DNA of 60,360 bases from Nakamurella sp. (GCA_017882715.1 JADGOY010000004.1:1-60360), one strand, 5' to 3'. Positions 26,002-37,242 are shown, counted from the stretch's first letter. Numbers and translations are program-made. Notes: generated by a model from the letters alone, not told the origin.

Positions 26002-26024
26002 CCCCGCGGGATGAGCACGCGGGG
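26002..26024 (-). terminator. Terminator-like hairpin in the infC leader (candidate attenuator)
   Basis: Perfect 7-bp stem CCCCGCG/CGCGGGG with a 9-base loop, followed on the minus strand by CCTTTG. It is about 170 bp before the infC start, so transcription from further upstream would pass it first. Leader attenuation of infC-rpmI-rplT is known in other bacteria; whether this hairpin terminates is inference. Confidence 0.5.
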
Positions 26025-26171
26025 TCCGAAAGAGAACAGCGGTCGACGCGCCTGCGAAGGCGCGCGTCATCGATGTGACCATCGATGGACCGGTGACCCG
26101 GCCGCCTTGCGGCTGCTCGGGTGGGAGTCGGGCTCCGCTTGCTCCCCCGCGCGAGCGGAGGCTGGTCGCAC

Positions 26172-26624
26172 ATGACAGGGTACACGCCCGTGACGAAGCA
26201 TCACGAATCACCATCTGAGGGCTCGACGAATCTGGGCTCGACGAATCTGGGCTCGACGAATCTGGGCTCGGGCCACGCCGATCCCGGGTCCGCTCCGCCC
26301 GGAATCGACCAGGACGTTCGAGACCTGGCGGACATCCCTGCGGTCGAGGTCATCTCCCGAGCGGTGGTGATGTTGATGAGCGCTGCGGCCGAGCAGCTGG
26401 GGTTGGCCTCCGATGACCCAGAGGCACCGGCGCATCGTGATCTGGATCAGGCTCGGACGTTGATCACCGCGCTGGCCGGGTTGGTGAACTCCACCGCTCC
26501 GGAATTGGGCCCGCATGCGGCCGCGTTCCGGGACGGCCTCGCGGCCTTGCAGGCAGCCTTCCGCGAGTACTCCGTTCATCCCGATGCACACGGCCACGGA
26601 CCTGGCGAGCGGGCGCCGCGCTGA
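26172..26624 (+). CDS. DUF1844 family protein
   Basis: A 150-residue protein. The N-terminus (about 45 residues) is low complexity with three STNLG repeats. The DUF1844 domain follows, with [37 protein letters not shown] and [19 protein letters not shown]. The family is small and helical, of unknown function, and is typically found next to infC in actinobacteria, here divergently transcribed from it. ATG 26172 is chosen; a frame extending to 26121 adds no similarity. Confidence 0.88.
   Translation: MTGYTPVTKHHESPSEGSTNLGSTNLGSTNLGSGHADPGSAPPGIDQDVRDLADIPAVEVISRAVVMLMSAAAEQLGLASDDPEAPAHRDLDQARTLITALAGLVNSTAPELGPHAAAFRDGLAALQAAFREYSVHPDAHGHGPGERAPR
26221..26265. repeat. 15-bp perfect tandem repeat (3 copies) inside the DUF1844 gene
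   Basis: Three identical copies of gctcgacgaatctgg in frame, adding three pentapeptides to the non-conserved N-terminus. Confidence 0.95.
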
Positions 26625-27239
26625 GCTTCGGGTGGCGCACCGGGCGTGGTGTGCGATCCAGGCGTCCTGGTGGCCGGCTCTGCCAATCGGTGGTGCTGCT
26701 GACGAAGACACCTGATAGCGGGGACGGGCCGGCCAACACTCGGTTGCTTCGGATCCGGTGATCATTCCGGCGACGGTGTCGGCGCGGCGGGCCCGGATCA
26801 CAGCACTCCGGGCGGCCCTTCCAGAACAAAGAGTGGCCAAGATCACCATCACGATCGGAGTCGCGCCGCGGCGGGGACCGGATGCGTCGCAACACTCGAT
26901 CTGAACGTGCTGGTCGACCACTGGCAGACCGCCGCCGGACCGTCATCAGGTAGGTTCGCAGGCTGGGAAGTCGCTCTCCACCGCCTGGCCCAGCTCCTCC
27001 CGTAGCGGGCGCCCGCAGGCAAGCCGGCGGGCGCCCGCAGGCAAGCCGCCGACCCAACCGATACCACACGGAGGCGGGAAATCGCTGCTTCCGTTGCTAC
27101 AGGCTGATTCATCGACGCCACAGCCATATCCCGACCCGTGAATGGCCCGCGTCTCCTGCCGCCGGGTCGGTTCCCTCCTTCCGTGCCGGCTGTGGTGTGA
27201 GAGCCCGTTTCTGCCAACCCGATCTGCCAGAAGCGAATG
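26625..27239. other. Gene-poor interval with a 22-bp direct repeat
   Basis: About 615 bp. Coding-like pieces occur on the plus strand (for example ARITALRAALPEQRVAK, then VLVDHWQTAAGPSSGRF in another frame) but stops and frame changes break them, so a decayed gene is possible; no family is recognised. Positions 27005-27026 and 27027-27048 are identical copies of a 22-bp unit with a palindromic core (cgggcgcccg) that can form hairpins and may end transcription of the minus-strand gene beyond. Confidence 0.4.
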
Positions 27240-28384
<1,145 letters not shown>

Positions 28385-29785
28385 TCAGGCATGGCCGAGT
28401 CCGTCCAATTCATGACCCATTCGATCCCGCTTCGTCGTCAGATACCGCAGGTTCTCCGGGTTCTGCGAGACCGGCAGCGCGACGCGGCCGACGATCTGCA
28501 GCCCGTAGCCCTCCAGGCCGGCCCGCTTGGCCGGGTTGTTGGTCAGCAGGCGCATCGACCGGATCCCCAGGTCGGCGAGCACCTGGGCGCCGGTGCCGTA
28601 TTCCCGGGCATCTGACGGGAGTCCCAGAGCGAGATTGGCATCCACCGTGTCGGCGCCGGCGTCCTGCAACTCGTAGGCACGCAACTTGTCCAGCAGGCCG
28701 ATGCCTCTGCCCTCGTGGCCTCGGATGTAGAGCACGACGCCGCGCCCCTCGTTCCCCACCGCGTGTAGGGCGGCGTGCAGCTGCGGGCCACAGTCGCAGC
28801 GCAACGACCCGAGCACGTCACCGGTCAAACATTCCGAATGCACCCGGACCAGCACGTCCTCGCCGTCGCCGATGTCGCCGCAGACCAGCGCGATGAGCTC
28901 ACGGCCGGTCACGGTGCTGAGATAGCCGATGGCCTGGAACTCGCCCTGCGGCAGCGGCAGCCGCGCCTTGGCGACCCGCTTGATCTGCACCTCCCGAGCG
29001 CGGCGGTAGGCGATCAGGTCGGCGATGGAGATCAGCGCCAAATCGTGCTGACGCGCGAACACCCGTAACTCCGGCAGCCGGGCCATCGACCCGTCGTCGT
29101 TGACGACCTCGCACACCACCCCGACCGGTCGGAGCCCGGCCAGCCGGGCGAGATCGACACCGGCCTCGGTGTGCCCGGGACGGGTCAGCACCCCGCCCTC
29201 CCTGGCCCGCAGCGGGAACACATGGCCGGGTCGGGTCAAATCGTCGGGCGTGGCACCGGGGTCGGCCAGCAGCCGGATCGTCAGCGCCCGCTCCGCGGCC
29301 GAGATACCAGTGGTGACACCGTCTTTCGCATCGACCGAGACAGTGTAGGCGGTGCCCTTGCGGTCCTGGTTCACGTGGTACATCGGCGGCAGTTCGAGCC
29401 GCTCGCAGTCCGGACCCGTCAGCGGCACGCAGATCACCCCGGACGAGTACCTCACCGTGAAGCCGACCAGCTCGGGAGTGGCCAGCTCGGCGGCGAAGAC
29501 CAGGTCACCCTCGTTCTCCCGGTCCTCGTCGTCGACCACCAGCACGGCGCGGCCGGCCGCGATCTCCGCGATGGCGAAGTCGATGGTGTCGAACCCGGCG
29601 GCGGTGCGCTCGCGTGGCGAGGCAGGGCCGGGCGCGATCTCGTCCAGGTCGACGGGGATCCCAGCGCGGCCGAAGATCCGCTCGGCCAGCGGCGAATCGC
29701 CCGCATCGGTCCCACCGGAGGGGCCACGCGATGAGTACGGCGGCACGATCTCCGGTGATCCGGCGCCGAGGTCGACGGTCGTCAT
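28385..29785 (-). CDS. ribBA: Bifunctional 3,4-dihydroxy-2-butanone-4-phosphate synthase / GTP cyclohydrolase II
   Basis: Supplies both precursors of riboflavin. The N-terminal half has the DHBP-synthase acidic motif [16 protein letters not shown] and [10 protein letters not shown]. The C-terminal half has the GTP cyclohydrolase II zinc ligands in [15 protein letters not shown] and the loop [10 protein letters not shown]. The 466 residues include about 60 extra N-terminal residues before the first domain, lacking similarity. The ATG overlaps the ribE stop (ATGA). Confidence 0.97.
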   Translation of the reverse strand: MTTVDLGAGSPEIVPPYSSRGPSGGTDAGDSPLAERIFGRAGIPVDLDEIAPGPASPRERTAAGFDTIDFAIAEIAAGRAVLVVDDEDRENEGDLVFAAELATPELVGFTVRYSSGVICVPLTGPDCERLELPPMYHVNQDRKGTAYTVSVDAKDGVTTGISAAERALTIRLLADPGATPDDLTRPGHVFPLRAREGGVLTRPGHTEAGVDLARLAGLRPVGVVCEVVNDDGSMARLPELRVFARQHDLALISIADLIAYRRAREVQIKRVAKARLPLPQGEFQAIGYLSTVTGRELIALVCGDIGDGEDVLVRVHSECLTGDVLGSLRCDCGPQLHAALHAVGNEGRGVVLYIRGHEGRGIGLLDKLRAYELQDAGADTVDANLALGLPSDAREYGTGAQVLADLGIRSMRLLTNNPAKRAGLEGYGLQIVGRVALPVSQNPENLRYLTTKRDRMGHELDGLGHA

Positions 29786-30486
29786 GCCTGCTCCCGTTCC
29801 CGCACGGCCAGCAGCCGTTCGACGTACTTGGCGATGACATCGACCTCGAGGTTCACCGTGGCGCCGAGCGGCGCCGCGCCGATGGTGGTGGCGGTGCGCG
29901 TCTCGGGGATGATGCCGATGCCGAACTCGGCACCGTCGGGGGTGTCGGTCACGTCGGTCACCGTCAGCGAGATGCCGTCCACCGCGATCGCGCCCTTCGG
30001 CGCAAGGTACTTGGCCAGCTCCGGACCCACAGCGATGCGGATCTCGTCATATCCGGGGTGCGGGGTGCGCACCGTCAGCGTGCCCGTGCCGTCAACATGA
30101 CCCTGCACGATGTGGCCGCCCAGGCGGGTCGCGGCAGTGACCGATCGTTCCAGGTTCACCTCGTCACCGGCGCGCAACCGGCCGATGGTGGACCGGCGCA
30201 GCGTCTCGGCCATGACATCGACGGTAAAGGTGTCCGGGGACCTGTCGACGACCGTCAGGCACACCCCCGACACCGCGATCGAGTCCCCGTGAGCGGCGTC
30301 CGCGGTGACGGTCGGACCGCGCACTGTCAACCTCGCAGCGCCCGCGGTTGCAGGATCGGGGCTTGCTGCGCCCGCCGAGTCTCCTGCGGCTGCTGAGTCT
30401 GCTGCGGCTACTGAGTCTGCTGCGGCTACTGACACGATCTGTAGGTCGACGACCCGGCCGCGTTCCTCGACGATCCCGGTGAACAT
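29782..30486 (-). CDS. ribE: Riboflavin synthase (alpha subunit) with low-complexity insert
   Basis: Dismutates two lumazine molecules to riboflavin. Two lumazine-binding repeats are visible, the first starting [10 protein letters not shown] with [13 protein letters not shown], the second with [12 protein letters not shown] and [13 protein letters not shown]. Between the first strand and the rest of repeat one lies an Ala/Asp/Ser-rich insert (about residues 20-48) built from an 18-bp DNA repeat, absent from typical 200-residue homologues. I choose the second of two ATGs (30486) because GAGAGG is then six bases away and the protein begins MFTGIVEE. Confidence 0.94.
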   Translation of the reverse strand: MFTGIVEERGRVVDLQIVSVAAADSVAAADSAAAGDSAGAASPDPATAGAARLTVRGPTVTADAAHGDSIAVSGVCLTVVDRSPDTFTVDVMAETLRRSTIGRLRAGDEVNLERSVTAATRLGGHIVQGHVDGTGTLTVRTPHPGYDEIRIAVGPELAKYLAPKGAIAVDGISLTVTDVTDTPDGAEFGIGIIPETRTATTIGAAPLGATVNLEVDVIAKYVERLLAVREREQA

Positions 30487-30603
30487 GATCATCCTCTCCG
30501 TGCCGACGTCACGATTTCGACGCCGACGATCACTTCATACTCCCCTATCTACCCGCCCGGCCGGTCCGATGTTCCAGGCCCCCGACCGGGTCCTGGGCTC
30601 GGG

Positions 30604-31299
30604 TCATGCCGGGCCCGCCTGCGACGGCGTGGGCGGTGCCGGGCGGTGCCGGGCAGCGGTCGCCCGCAGCTGGGCGACGGCCGCCGCCGGATCCTGCGCC
30701 GAGTACACCGCCGATCCGGCCACGAAGCAGTCGGCGCCGGCCTCAGCGGCCTGCTCGATGGTGTCCGCGCTGATCCCGCCGTCGACCTCGACGAGCACCG
30801 TCAGATGGCCGGTGTCGACCAGCCTGCGGGCCTGACGGACCTTGGCCATCATGTCGGGCATGAAGGCCTGCCCGCCGAAGCCGGGCTCCACCGTCATGAC
30901 CAGCAGCGTGTCGTAATGACGCAGGGCCTCGACCCAGGCGTCCAACGGTGTCCCGGGCTTCAGCGACAGCCCCGCCTTCGCCCCGGCGGCGCGCAGGTTC
31001 GCGGCCACCGCGACCGGATCGGCCGCCGCCTCGGCGTGCACGGTGACGTTGTACGCGCCGGCTTCGGCGTACCCGATCGCCCACCGGTCCGGGTCGGTGA
31101 TCATCAGGTGGCAGTCGATGGGGATGTCGGTGGCCTTGAGCAACGACTTGACGACCGGCAGGCCCAGGGTCAGATTGGGCACGAAGTGGTTGTCCATCAC
31201 ATCCACGTGCAACCAGTCGGCGCCCCTGACGGCCTCGGCCTCGTCGGCAAGGTGGGCGAAATCGGCGGACAGGATGCTGGGAGCAATAAGCGGAGCCAC
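30604..31299 (-). CDS. rpe: Ribulose-phosphate 3-epimerase
   Basis: Interconverts ribulose 5-phosphate and xylulose 5-phosphate; ribulose 5-phosphate is also the substrate of RibBA. The 231-residue TIM barrel has [51 protein letters not shown] and the phosphate loop VEVDGGIS. The start is GTG 31299, ten bases after the rsmB stop; the upstream frame lies inside rsmB. Confidence 0.96.
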   Translation of the reverse strand: MAPLIAPSILSADFAHLADEAEAVRGADWLHVDVMDNHFVPNLTLGLPVVKSLLKATDIPIDCHLMITDPDRWAIGYAEAGAYNVTVHAEAAADPVAVAANLRAAGAKAGLSLKPGTPLDAWVEALRHYDTLLVMTVEPGFGGQAFMPDMMAKVRQARRLVDTGHLTVLVEVDGGISADTIEQAAEAGADCFVAGSAVYSAQDPAAAVAQLRATAARHRPAPPTPSQAGPA

Positions 31300-31309
31300 G
31301 TTCCCGAGC

Positions 31310-32884
31310 CTAGTCAGGGCGGGTGAGACCCCGGCCGGGTCGGTTGATCGAGACGGGCGCGGGCACCACCAACCCCGGGCGGCGCAGCAGCGCCAGGAAC
31401 ATCCCGTCGGTGCCCTGACGGTGCGGCCACAGCTGCACGGTCGGCCCGGCGCCGAGGTCCGGGACACCGGGCAGATACTCACGGGCATCGAGCAGCTCCA
31501 GGCCCGGCGGGCGCCGACCGATCACTCCCGCGGTCTCGGCCAGGTGCGGCGAGCAGGTGACGTACGCGATCACGCCACCGGCGCGCACCATCCGCGCCGC
31601 GGATTCCAGCAGCTCACGCTGCAGGCGGGTGAGCGCGGCGACGTCGCTGGGCTGACGGCGCCAGCGCGCCTCCGGGCGGCGACGCAGCGCGCCCAGACCC
31701 GTGCAGGGCGCATCGAGCAGTACCCGATCGAAACTGGCCTCGGGCAGGTCGGGGCGGCGGCCGTCACCGATGTGCACTCGCACCGGCAGCCCACGCACCG
31801 TGCTGCGCACCAGGTCGGCGCGGTGCGGGGTGATCTCGACGGCATCCAGCTGGGCGCCCCGCTGCGCCGCGAGCGCACCCAGTAGCGCGGCCTTTCCGCC
31901 CGGCCCCGCGGCCAGGTCGAGCCAGTGCGTGTCCTGGCCGTCGACGGCCGGCAGCGTCAACGCAGTGGCGACCAGCTGCGAACCCTCGTCCTGGACGCCG
32001 GCGCGGCCGTCAGCCACTGGCCGCAGCGCCCCGGGATCACCGCCGTCCAGGTAGACCCCGTACGGCGAGTAGGCGGCGGGTCGGCCACCGGACAGTGCGA
32101 CCAGTTCCGCGCGGTCGATGCGACCCGGCCGGGCCACCAGATGGACGGCCGGCGGTTTGTCGTCCGCCTCCAACGCCGCTTCCAGTTCTGGGTTCGTCGG
32201 CCCGCCACCGAGGGCGTCGCCCACCGCGGTGACGATCCACCGCGGGTGCGCCCGGGCGAACGCCAGGTGACCCTGCGGGTCGGTGCGCGCATCGGGAGCC
32301 AGCCGGTCGATCCAGGTCTGCAGGTCCGCCTCACTGACCCGGCGCAGCACCGCGTTGACGTACCCGGCGCCGCCCGGCCGCTCGCCAGCCCTGACCAGAT
32401 CGACCGTCGCCGAGACCGCCGCGTGCGGGGGGATCCGGGTGTGCAACAACTGGTAGGTGCCCAACCGCAAGGCGTCGATGACCACGCCGTCGAGGTCGCC
32501 GAAGGCGCGGTCACCGCAGGCTCCGATGACGCCGTCGAGCTGCCCGAGTGCCCGGCAGGTGCCGTAGGTCAGTTCGGTGGCCAGCGCGGCATCCCGGCCG
32601 GTGATGCGCCGCTGGGTGAGCAATCCCGGGAGCGTGAGGTTCGCGTAGGCGCCCTGCGATCGGACCGCGGTCAGCACGTCCAGGGCGACCCGCCTGGCTT
32701 CGTCCGGGGTGGGCGGTCGGCGGGTGGCCGGGCGTCGCGGTGGGCCGCTGGGACCACGTCGCTTGGTCCGGTCCGACTGACCACCCGCGGGGCGGTGCCG
32801 TTGCCGGCCGGAGTTGCCGCCCGCGCCGTGCGGACCCGTCCGCGGATCGTTGGGCGGGTCGCCCGGCGGGTTGGTCGGCGTCAT
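31310..32884 (-). CDS. rsmB: 16S rRNA (cytosine-5)-methyltransferase, RsmB/Sun-like
   Basis: Methylates a cytosine of 16S rRNA, m5C967 in E. coli. The 524 residues begin with a disordered basic Gly/Pro-rich stretch (about 60), then a NusB-like RNA-binding domain ([19 protein letters not shown]). The methyltransferase domain follows with the SAM site [13 protein letters not shown], the motif IV cysteine in [20 protein letters not shown] and the motif VI cysteine in [11 protein letters not shown]. The ATG overlaps the fmt stop. Confidence 0.95.
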   Translation of the reverse strand: MTPTNPPGDPPNDPRTGPHGAGGNSGRQRHRPAGGQSDRTKRRGPSGPPRRPATRRPPTPDEARRVALDVLTAVRSQGAYANLTLPGLLTQRRITGRDAALATELTYGTCRALGQLDGVIGACGDRAFGDLDGVVIDALRLGTYQLLHTRIPPHAAVSATVDLVRAGERPGGAGYVNAVLRRVSEADLQTWIDRLAPDARTDPQGHLAFARAHPRWIVTAVGDALGGGPTNPELEAALEADDKPPAVHLVARPGRIDRAELVALSGGRPAAYSPYGVYLDGGDPGALRPVADGRAGVQDEGSQLVATALTLPAVDGQDTHWLDLAAGPGGKAALLGALAAQRGAQLDAVEITPHRADLVRSTVRGLPVRVHIGDGRRPDLPEASFDRVLLDAPCTGLGALRRRPEARWRRQPSDVAALTRLQRELLESAARMVRAGGVIAYVTCSPHLAETAGVIGRRPPGLELLDAREYLPGVPDLGAGPTVQLWPHRQGTDGMFLALLRRPGLVVPAPVSINRPGRGLTRPD

Positions 32885-33804
32885 CGGAGCACCTGCCCGG
32901 ACTCCGGTCGGACGCCGCGGGCCCAGTCGACAGCGGGCATCGGCCGGCGTCCCGGAGGCGTCAGCCTGCCGAGGTGGACCGCCGTTGTTCCGGTGCCCAC
33001 CAGGACTTCCTTTCGGGCGACCGACAGTTCACCGGCGGCCAGGCCGGATTCGCCGGTCGGTTCCACCGGACCGATGCCGAGCCTTCCCCACGGAGACCCG
33101 GTCCACGCGCCCGGCGCCGGCGTCAACGACCGGACAATCCGGTCCACCGCGAACGCCGGCACCGACCAGTCGATCTCGGCGTCCGCCGCCGTCACCTTCC
33201 CGGCGTAGGAAACCCCTTCGGCCGGTTGGGTTCTGGCTGCGATCGTGCCGTCCTCGATGCCGTCCAGGGTGGCCACCAGCAGGGTCGCACCGACCACCGC
33301 CAGCCGGCGCAGCAGCTCGCCGGCGGTGTCCCGGGCTCGGATCGTCTCTGTCACCACCCCGTAGACCGGACCGGTGTCCATGCCCTCCTCGAGCCGGAAC
33401 GTGCTGGCTCCGGTGATCTGGTCGCCGGCCCTGATGGCCGCCTGGACCGGTGCCGCGCCGCGCCAGGCGGGGAGCAGGGAGAAGTGCAGATTCACCCATC
33501 CGCGGGTCGGCACGGCCAGTACCGTAACGGGCAGCAGCACGCCGTAGGCGACGACCGCAGCGGCGTCCGGGGCGAGCGCCGCGAGTTGGTCCCTGAACTC
33601 CGGTGATCTCGCCGATTCCGGGGTGAGGATGGGGAGCGCGGCGCTGCGGGCCAGCTCGGCGACCGGCGACGCCGAGAGCGTACGGCCGCGCCCACGTCTG
33701 GCATCCGGCCGGCTGATCACGGCGGCCACCTCGTGCCGGGAAGCGAGCACCGCGGCCAGCGATGGCACCGCGGCTTCGGGCGTGCCGGCGAAGACGATAC
33801 GCAG
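32881..33804 (-). CDS. fmt: Methionyl-tRNA formyltransferase, predicted CTG start
   Basis: Formylates initiator Met-tRNA. The 307 residues include the family start [19 protein letters not shown], the catalytic loop [30 protein letters not shown] and a C-terminal beta domain. The codon where homologues have ATG (before RIVFAGTPE) is CTG at 33804-33802. An in-frame TGA lies four codons upstream and GAAAGG eight bases before the CTG, so no ATG/GTG/TTG alternative retains the N-terminal strand. The first GTG (33768) would delete the formyl-donor GTPE loop. CTG use is inferred and could also reflect a sequencing error. The expected neighbouring def gene is absent. Confidence 0.93.
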   Translation of the reverse strand: MRIVFAGTPEAAVPSLAAVLASRHEVAAVISRPDARRGRGRTLSASPVAELARSAALPILTPESARSPEFRDQLAALAPDAAAVVAYGVLLPVTVLAVPTRGWVNLHFSLLPAWRGAAPVQAAIRAGDQITGASTFRLEEGMDTGPVYGVVTETIRARDTAGELLRRLAVVGATLLVATLDGIEDGTIAARTQPAEGVSYAGKVTAADAEIDWSVPAFAVDRIVRSLTPAPGAWTGSPWGRLGIGPVEPTGESGLAAGELSVARKEVLVGTGTTAVHLGRLTPPGRRPMPAVDWARGVRPESGQVLR

Positions 33805-34058
33805 GGGATCGGCCTTTCAAGGATCGATAGGGTTTGCTGATCGAGTGATGTTCGGTTGGTCGTTGGTTGCTCGACTGGTCGTGGTGACCTGACACAGTGT
33901 GCGGGTGCGGAGCCCGACCGGGCCACACGGGTCCAGCGGTCGGGACCACCGCTCCTGGAGTCGGGATCCACCGCTCCTGCCCCGGCCGGCCTCGGCGCGA
34001 TACCCCTTGACGTGCATGAGGGCCGGGTTCGTCATGCCTGGATCGACGAAGGAGCACG

Positions 34059-34679
34059 ATGACCGCTGTCGCCCCTGACGGTCGGCCGCTGATCGGAACA
34101 GTGGTGCGGTTGGACCGGACGGTGCCCGGAGACGCCTCCGGATTGTTCGCGGCACTGGACGACGAACGGGTTTACGCCTTCGGGTTCGCCGGCGGGCCCG
34201 CTGGGCGCCCGGCCGACGAGGCCGCGATGTCGGCGATCGTGCACAGCGCGGTGACGGACTCGCAGCGGGGGCGGGTGGCGTACACCGTGCGACTGGTCGC
34301 GGACCGCGACCTCGGTCCGGCCGGAACGGTGGTCGGCACGTCCAGTCTGAGCGACCCGTCGCTGACCGACGAGCGCGTTCATCTCGGCTGGACCGGCTAC
34401 TCCCCCTCGGTGTGGGGTACCGCGGTGAACCCGGAGTGCAAGCTGTTGCTGTTGACTCATGCCTTCGAGGTGTGTGGGTTCGGCCGGGTCAAGATCCAGA
34501 CCGACATCGTGAACGCCCGATCGCAGGCCGCCATCGCGAGGCTGGGGGCGGTGCGGGAAGGGGTGTTACGGCGGCATCAACGGCGAGCGGACGGGACATT
34601 CCGGAACACGGTCGTGTTCTCGATCCTGATCTCGGAGTGGCCCGCCGTGAAGGCGGGCCTGCTCAGGCGGCTGCGCTGA
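34059..34679 (+). CDS. GNAT N-acetyltransferase, RimJ/RimL type
   Basis: A 206-residue acetyltransferase of the RimJ/RimL-like group: VRLDRTVPGDASGLFAAL at the start, GTSSLSDPSLTDERVHLGWTGY in the core, TAVNPECKLLLLTHAFEV near the acetyl-CoA site and VKIQTDIVNARSQAAIARLGA near the end. Such enzymes acetylate N-termini or small molecules; the substrate cannot be read from sequence. It is divergent from fmt and convergent with priA, and ends four bases before a perfect hairpin. Confidence 0.9.
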   Translation: MTAVAPDGRPLIGTVVRLDRTVPGDASGLFAALDDERVYAFGFAGGPAGRPADEAAMSAIVHSAVTDSQRGRVAYTVRLVADRDLGPAGTVVGTSSLSDPSLTDERVHLGWTGYSPSVWGTAVNPECKLLLLTHAFEVCGFGRVKIQTDIVNARSQAAIARLGAVREGVLRRHQRRADGTFRNTVVFSILISEWPAVKAGLLRRLR

Positions 34680-34682
34680 GGT

Positions 34683-34699
34683 CTGGGGCGGGGCCCCAG
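34683..34699 (+). terminator. Intrinsic-terminator-like hairpin after the GNAT gene
   Basis: Perfect 7-bp GC stem (ctggggc/gccccag) with a 3-base loop, three bases after the stop codon. No U-run. It may serve both the GNAT gene and the convergent priA. Confidence 0.5.
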
Positions 34700-34800
34700 C
34701 CGAGCTCGGTCGTCGACTCCTCGATCGCGCGGGATGCGTCATGGACATCGCCGTCCCGGCAAAGCGGGTTGCCCAGGGGATGCCGCCTGAGGATCCGCGG

Positions 34801-37095
34801 TCAGAAAAGGTCGGCCGGGTCGACCCGGATGCGTACGCTGCCCGACTCCTTCCGGGCCGACCGCGACGACGCGACGGCGTGGAGCGCGGCGCACAACGCC
34901 TTCCGCTGAGACAACGGCGCCCGAACGAGCGCCCGCAGCCGTGGACCGGACCGCTCGGCCGCGCCAGGCCCTGCGCCGTCCAGGTCGCCGACTGGACCGT
35001 GACCGGCCCGGTCGATCGCATCGCCCCGCCCGCCGGTGCTCCCAGCTCGTCCGGATCGAGTGCGTCCTTTCACCGCAGCGGAGTCGGGGGCCTCGGCCCG
35101 CGCCGGCTCCTCCAGTTCCACCGGCCCCAGCAGTTCACCGTCCGGCGGGACCGCAAGGATGTCGAGCGCCGCAAGGACCGCGGGTGCGTCACCCTCGATC
35201 GACGCCATCGCCACAGCCGGGGGGAATTCCAGCTCGCGTCGGGCCGCCAACTCTCGGGCCGCATGGCCCCCCGGGTCCCACCGCACCAGAGCTTGCACGG
35301 TGGGGAGCGACCCGTCAGCGCCGACCACCACTCGCCCACCCTCGCCGGCCGGCCGGACCAACGCTGCCGCCGCCATCCACCGGCGCAGCGTCTCTTCGGC
35401 CGCCCGCAGATCCGGCCGGGCCAGCATCGCGCTGCCGTCCAGCAACAAGGCCGCGCCATACCCGCCCTCGACAACCGGCTCCGCGCCGGGCGTCGCGACG
35501 ACGACCGCAGGCCCTTGCGGAATCGTGGCAAGCACCTTCGACCCGGCAGAGGAAATCACTGTGACGCCCGGAAAGGCTCGACCGAACTCTTCCGCGGTTC
35601 GCGCCGAACCGACCGTCATCGCCCTGATGTTGCCGAAACCGCAAGCAGCACAACGAAAGTGAGCTTCGGGCACACCGCACCAGCGGCAGCTCGGGGGCCC
35701 CGCACCCGCGGTGAGAGCCAGCGGCCCCCGACAGCGCCTGCAGAGCGCCTGACGGCGACAGCGCGCGCAGGCCACCGTGGGCAGGTACCCCCGCCGTGGC
35801 ACCTGCACCAGCACGGGAGAGCCACCGTCGAGCGCGGCCCGGCCCGCAGCGAAGGCGGCGGGAGAGAGCCGGGCATTCGCCGCCGCGGAGGTCGCCCCGG
35901 TCGCGAAGTCGTCCCCCGCCGCTTCGATGCGCGGCGCGGCCGCCCGGAGCCCGGCCCGTTCGGCGGTGATCGGATGGGCCCAGCCGGTGTCGAGCATCAG
36001 CTGAGCCTCAGCGGTGCGGGCGAAACCGCCTACCAGCAGGGCGCACGACAACGCGGCCGAGCGCATCATCAGTACCTCGCGGGCGTGTGGGTACGGCGCA
36101 CGCGGCTCGGCCAGCAGGTCGTCGCCGTCGTCGAAGACGGCAACCAGATCCAGGTCGGCGACCGGAGCGAAGACCGCGGCACGGGTGCCCGCAACGATCT
36201 TGACCGTCCCCCGGCGAATCGACAGGAACCGGCGGTATCGCTCAGCCGGGCCGAGGTCAGCGGCCAGCGTGATGTGCGGGTGGCCGTCCAGCACCGCAGC
36301 GAGCGCGACGTCCAGGCGATGCAAATCACGCGCGTCCGGCACGATGATCAGCGCACCACGACCGGCGCGCGCAGCCACGGCGGCCGCGTCCGCGAGTCGC
36401 GCCGGCCAGTCCTCGCCCGGAAGTGCCTGCCACACCGCTCGCGCGGGCCGGCGATCGCGGACCGCCGCCAGAAACGCCGGACCCGCCGGGTACCGGACCC
36501 ATGCCTGTCCCACCGCGCCGCCGGGTGATGGTGCTGGGACCGTAGACTCCGCCGCCCGGAACGATTCCGATTCAGCCGCCACGGATTCAGTAATGGCGGA
36601 TTCAAGCGCCCCGGATTCAGGCGCCCCGGATTCAGCCGCCGCGGATTCAGCCACCGCCGATACGGCCAGCGCGGATTCAGCCACCGCACCTTCGGCCTTG
36701 GCATGCCGTGGCGGCACTGCCAGCCGCAGCACGTCCGCGATCGTGCCGGCGTACCGGTCGGCGACGGCCCTGGCCAGATCGGCGACCTCCGCCGTCAGCA
36801 CGGGCTCGGGCGAGACGACCCGTTCGACATAGCCCAGCCGGCCCTGATGCTCTGTTTCCCCGAGCCGCGCCAGGACGTACCCGCCGACGAGCCGGCCGGA
36901 GAACCGGACCCGCACCCGTACGCCAGGGCGAGCCGGGGCGCTGTCCCGCTCGTCGACGAGATAGTCGAAGAGCCGATCCAGATGCGCGTGCGAGACCTCC
37001 ACCGCCACCCGGGCCACCGGCAACTCCACTGCCGGTCGCCGCGCCCCCGCGGCGGGCCGGCGTGCGCCGCGGGTCGCGGGGGATGCCGTTGTCAT
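34801..37095 (-). CDS. priA: Probable replication restart protein PriA (actinobacterial, Walker-less)
   Basis: PriA reloads the replicative helicase at stalled forks. The 764-residue protein has the N-terminal DNA-binding domain (VARVAVEVSHAHLDRLFDYL), a degraded helicase core, and the zinc-binding cysteine cluster (CARCRRQALCRRC, then CRWC and CAACG). No Walker A GKT is present, and the DEAH position reads DDGDD, as is known for actinobacterial PriA, so ATP-driven unwinding is unlikely. An insert at about residues 135-185 consists of AES-type pentapeptide repeats from a 15-bp DNA repeat. The C-terminus also has a Gly/Arg-rich insertion. Confidence 0.93.
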   Translation of the reverse strand: MTTASPATRGARRPAAGARRPAVELPVARVAVEVSHAHLDRLFDYLVDERDSAPARPGVRVRVRFSGRLVGGYVLARLGETEHQGRLGYVERVVSPEPVLTAEVADLARAVADRYAGTIADVLRLAVPPRHAKAEGAVAESALAVSAVAESAAAESGAPESGALESAITESVAAESESFRAAESTVPAPSPGGAVGQAWVRYPAGPAFLAAVRDRRPARAVWQALPGEDWPARLADAAAVAARAGRGALIIVPDARDLHRLDVALAAVLDGHPHITLAADLGPAERYRRFLSIRRGTVKIVAGTRAAVFAPVADLDLVAVFDDGDDLLAEPRAPYPHAREVLMMRSAALSCALLVGGFARTAEAQLMLDTGWAHPITAERAGLRAAAPRIEAAGDDFATGATSAAANARLSPAAFAAGRAALDGGSPVLVQVPRRGYLPTVACARCRRQALCRRCRGPLALTAGAGPPSCRWCGVPEAHFRCAACGFGNIRAMTVGSARTAEEFGRAFPGVTVISSAGSKVLATIPQGPAVVVATPGAEPVVEGGYGAALLLDGSAMLARPDLRAAEETLRRWMAAAALVRPAGEGGRVVVGADGSLPTVQALVRWDPGGHAARELAARRELEFPPAVAMASIEGDAPAVLAALDILAVPPDGELLGPVELEEPARAEAPDSAAVKGRTRSGRAGSTGGRGDAIDRAGHGPVGDLDGAGPGAAERSGPRLRALVRAPLSQRKALCAALHAVASSRSARKESGSVRIRVDPADLF

Positions 37096-37242
37096 GGGTC
37101 CTGGATATCAGACGGCACCGTCAGTCCCCGCGTGCCGCAACCGGCGTCAACGATCCCGCGCCGATCCGCGCAGTTGCGAGCGCAGTTGCGAGCGCGCTTC
37201 CGGCGCCAGTCAGTCGCGCTCCGCCGGCAGTGGGCGGCGGGA

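Noticed and set aside
25761-26018. Possible leader peptide starting [12 protein letters not shown] before infC
   Set aside because: Its GTG lies inside the terminator-like hairpin, it overlaps infC out of frame, and no ribosome site or amino-acid bias supports it.
25832-26185. N-terminal extension of IF-3 in the open upstream frame
   Set aside because: The 118 extra residues are Arg/Ser/His-rich with no IF-3 similarity, and homologues begin at the ATC.
30487-30603. FMN riboswitch upstream of ribE
   Set aside because: No AGGGTG...GAACCGGCGGT-like core is present in the 117-bp gap.
36563-36690. CRISPR-like array suggested by regularly spaced ggattcagc motifs
   Set aside because: The spacing is 15 bp with no unique spacers; it is an in-frame pentapeptide repeat inside priA.
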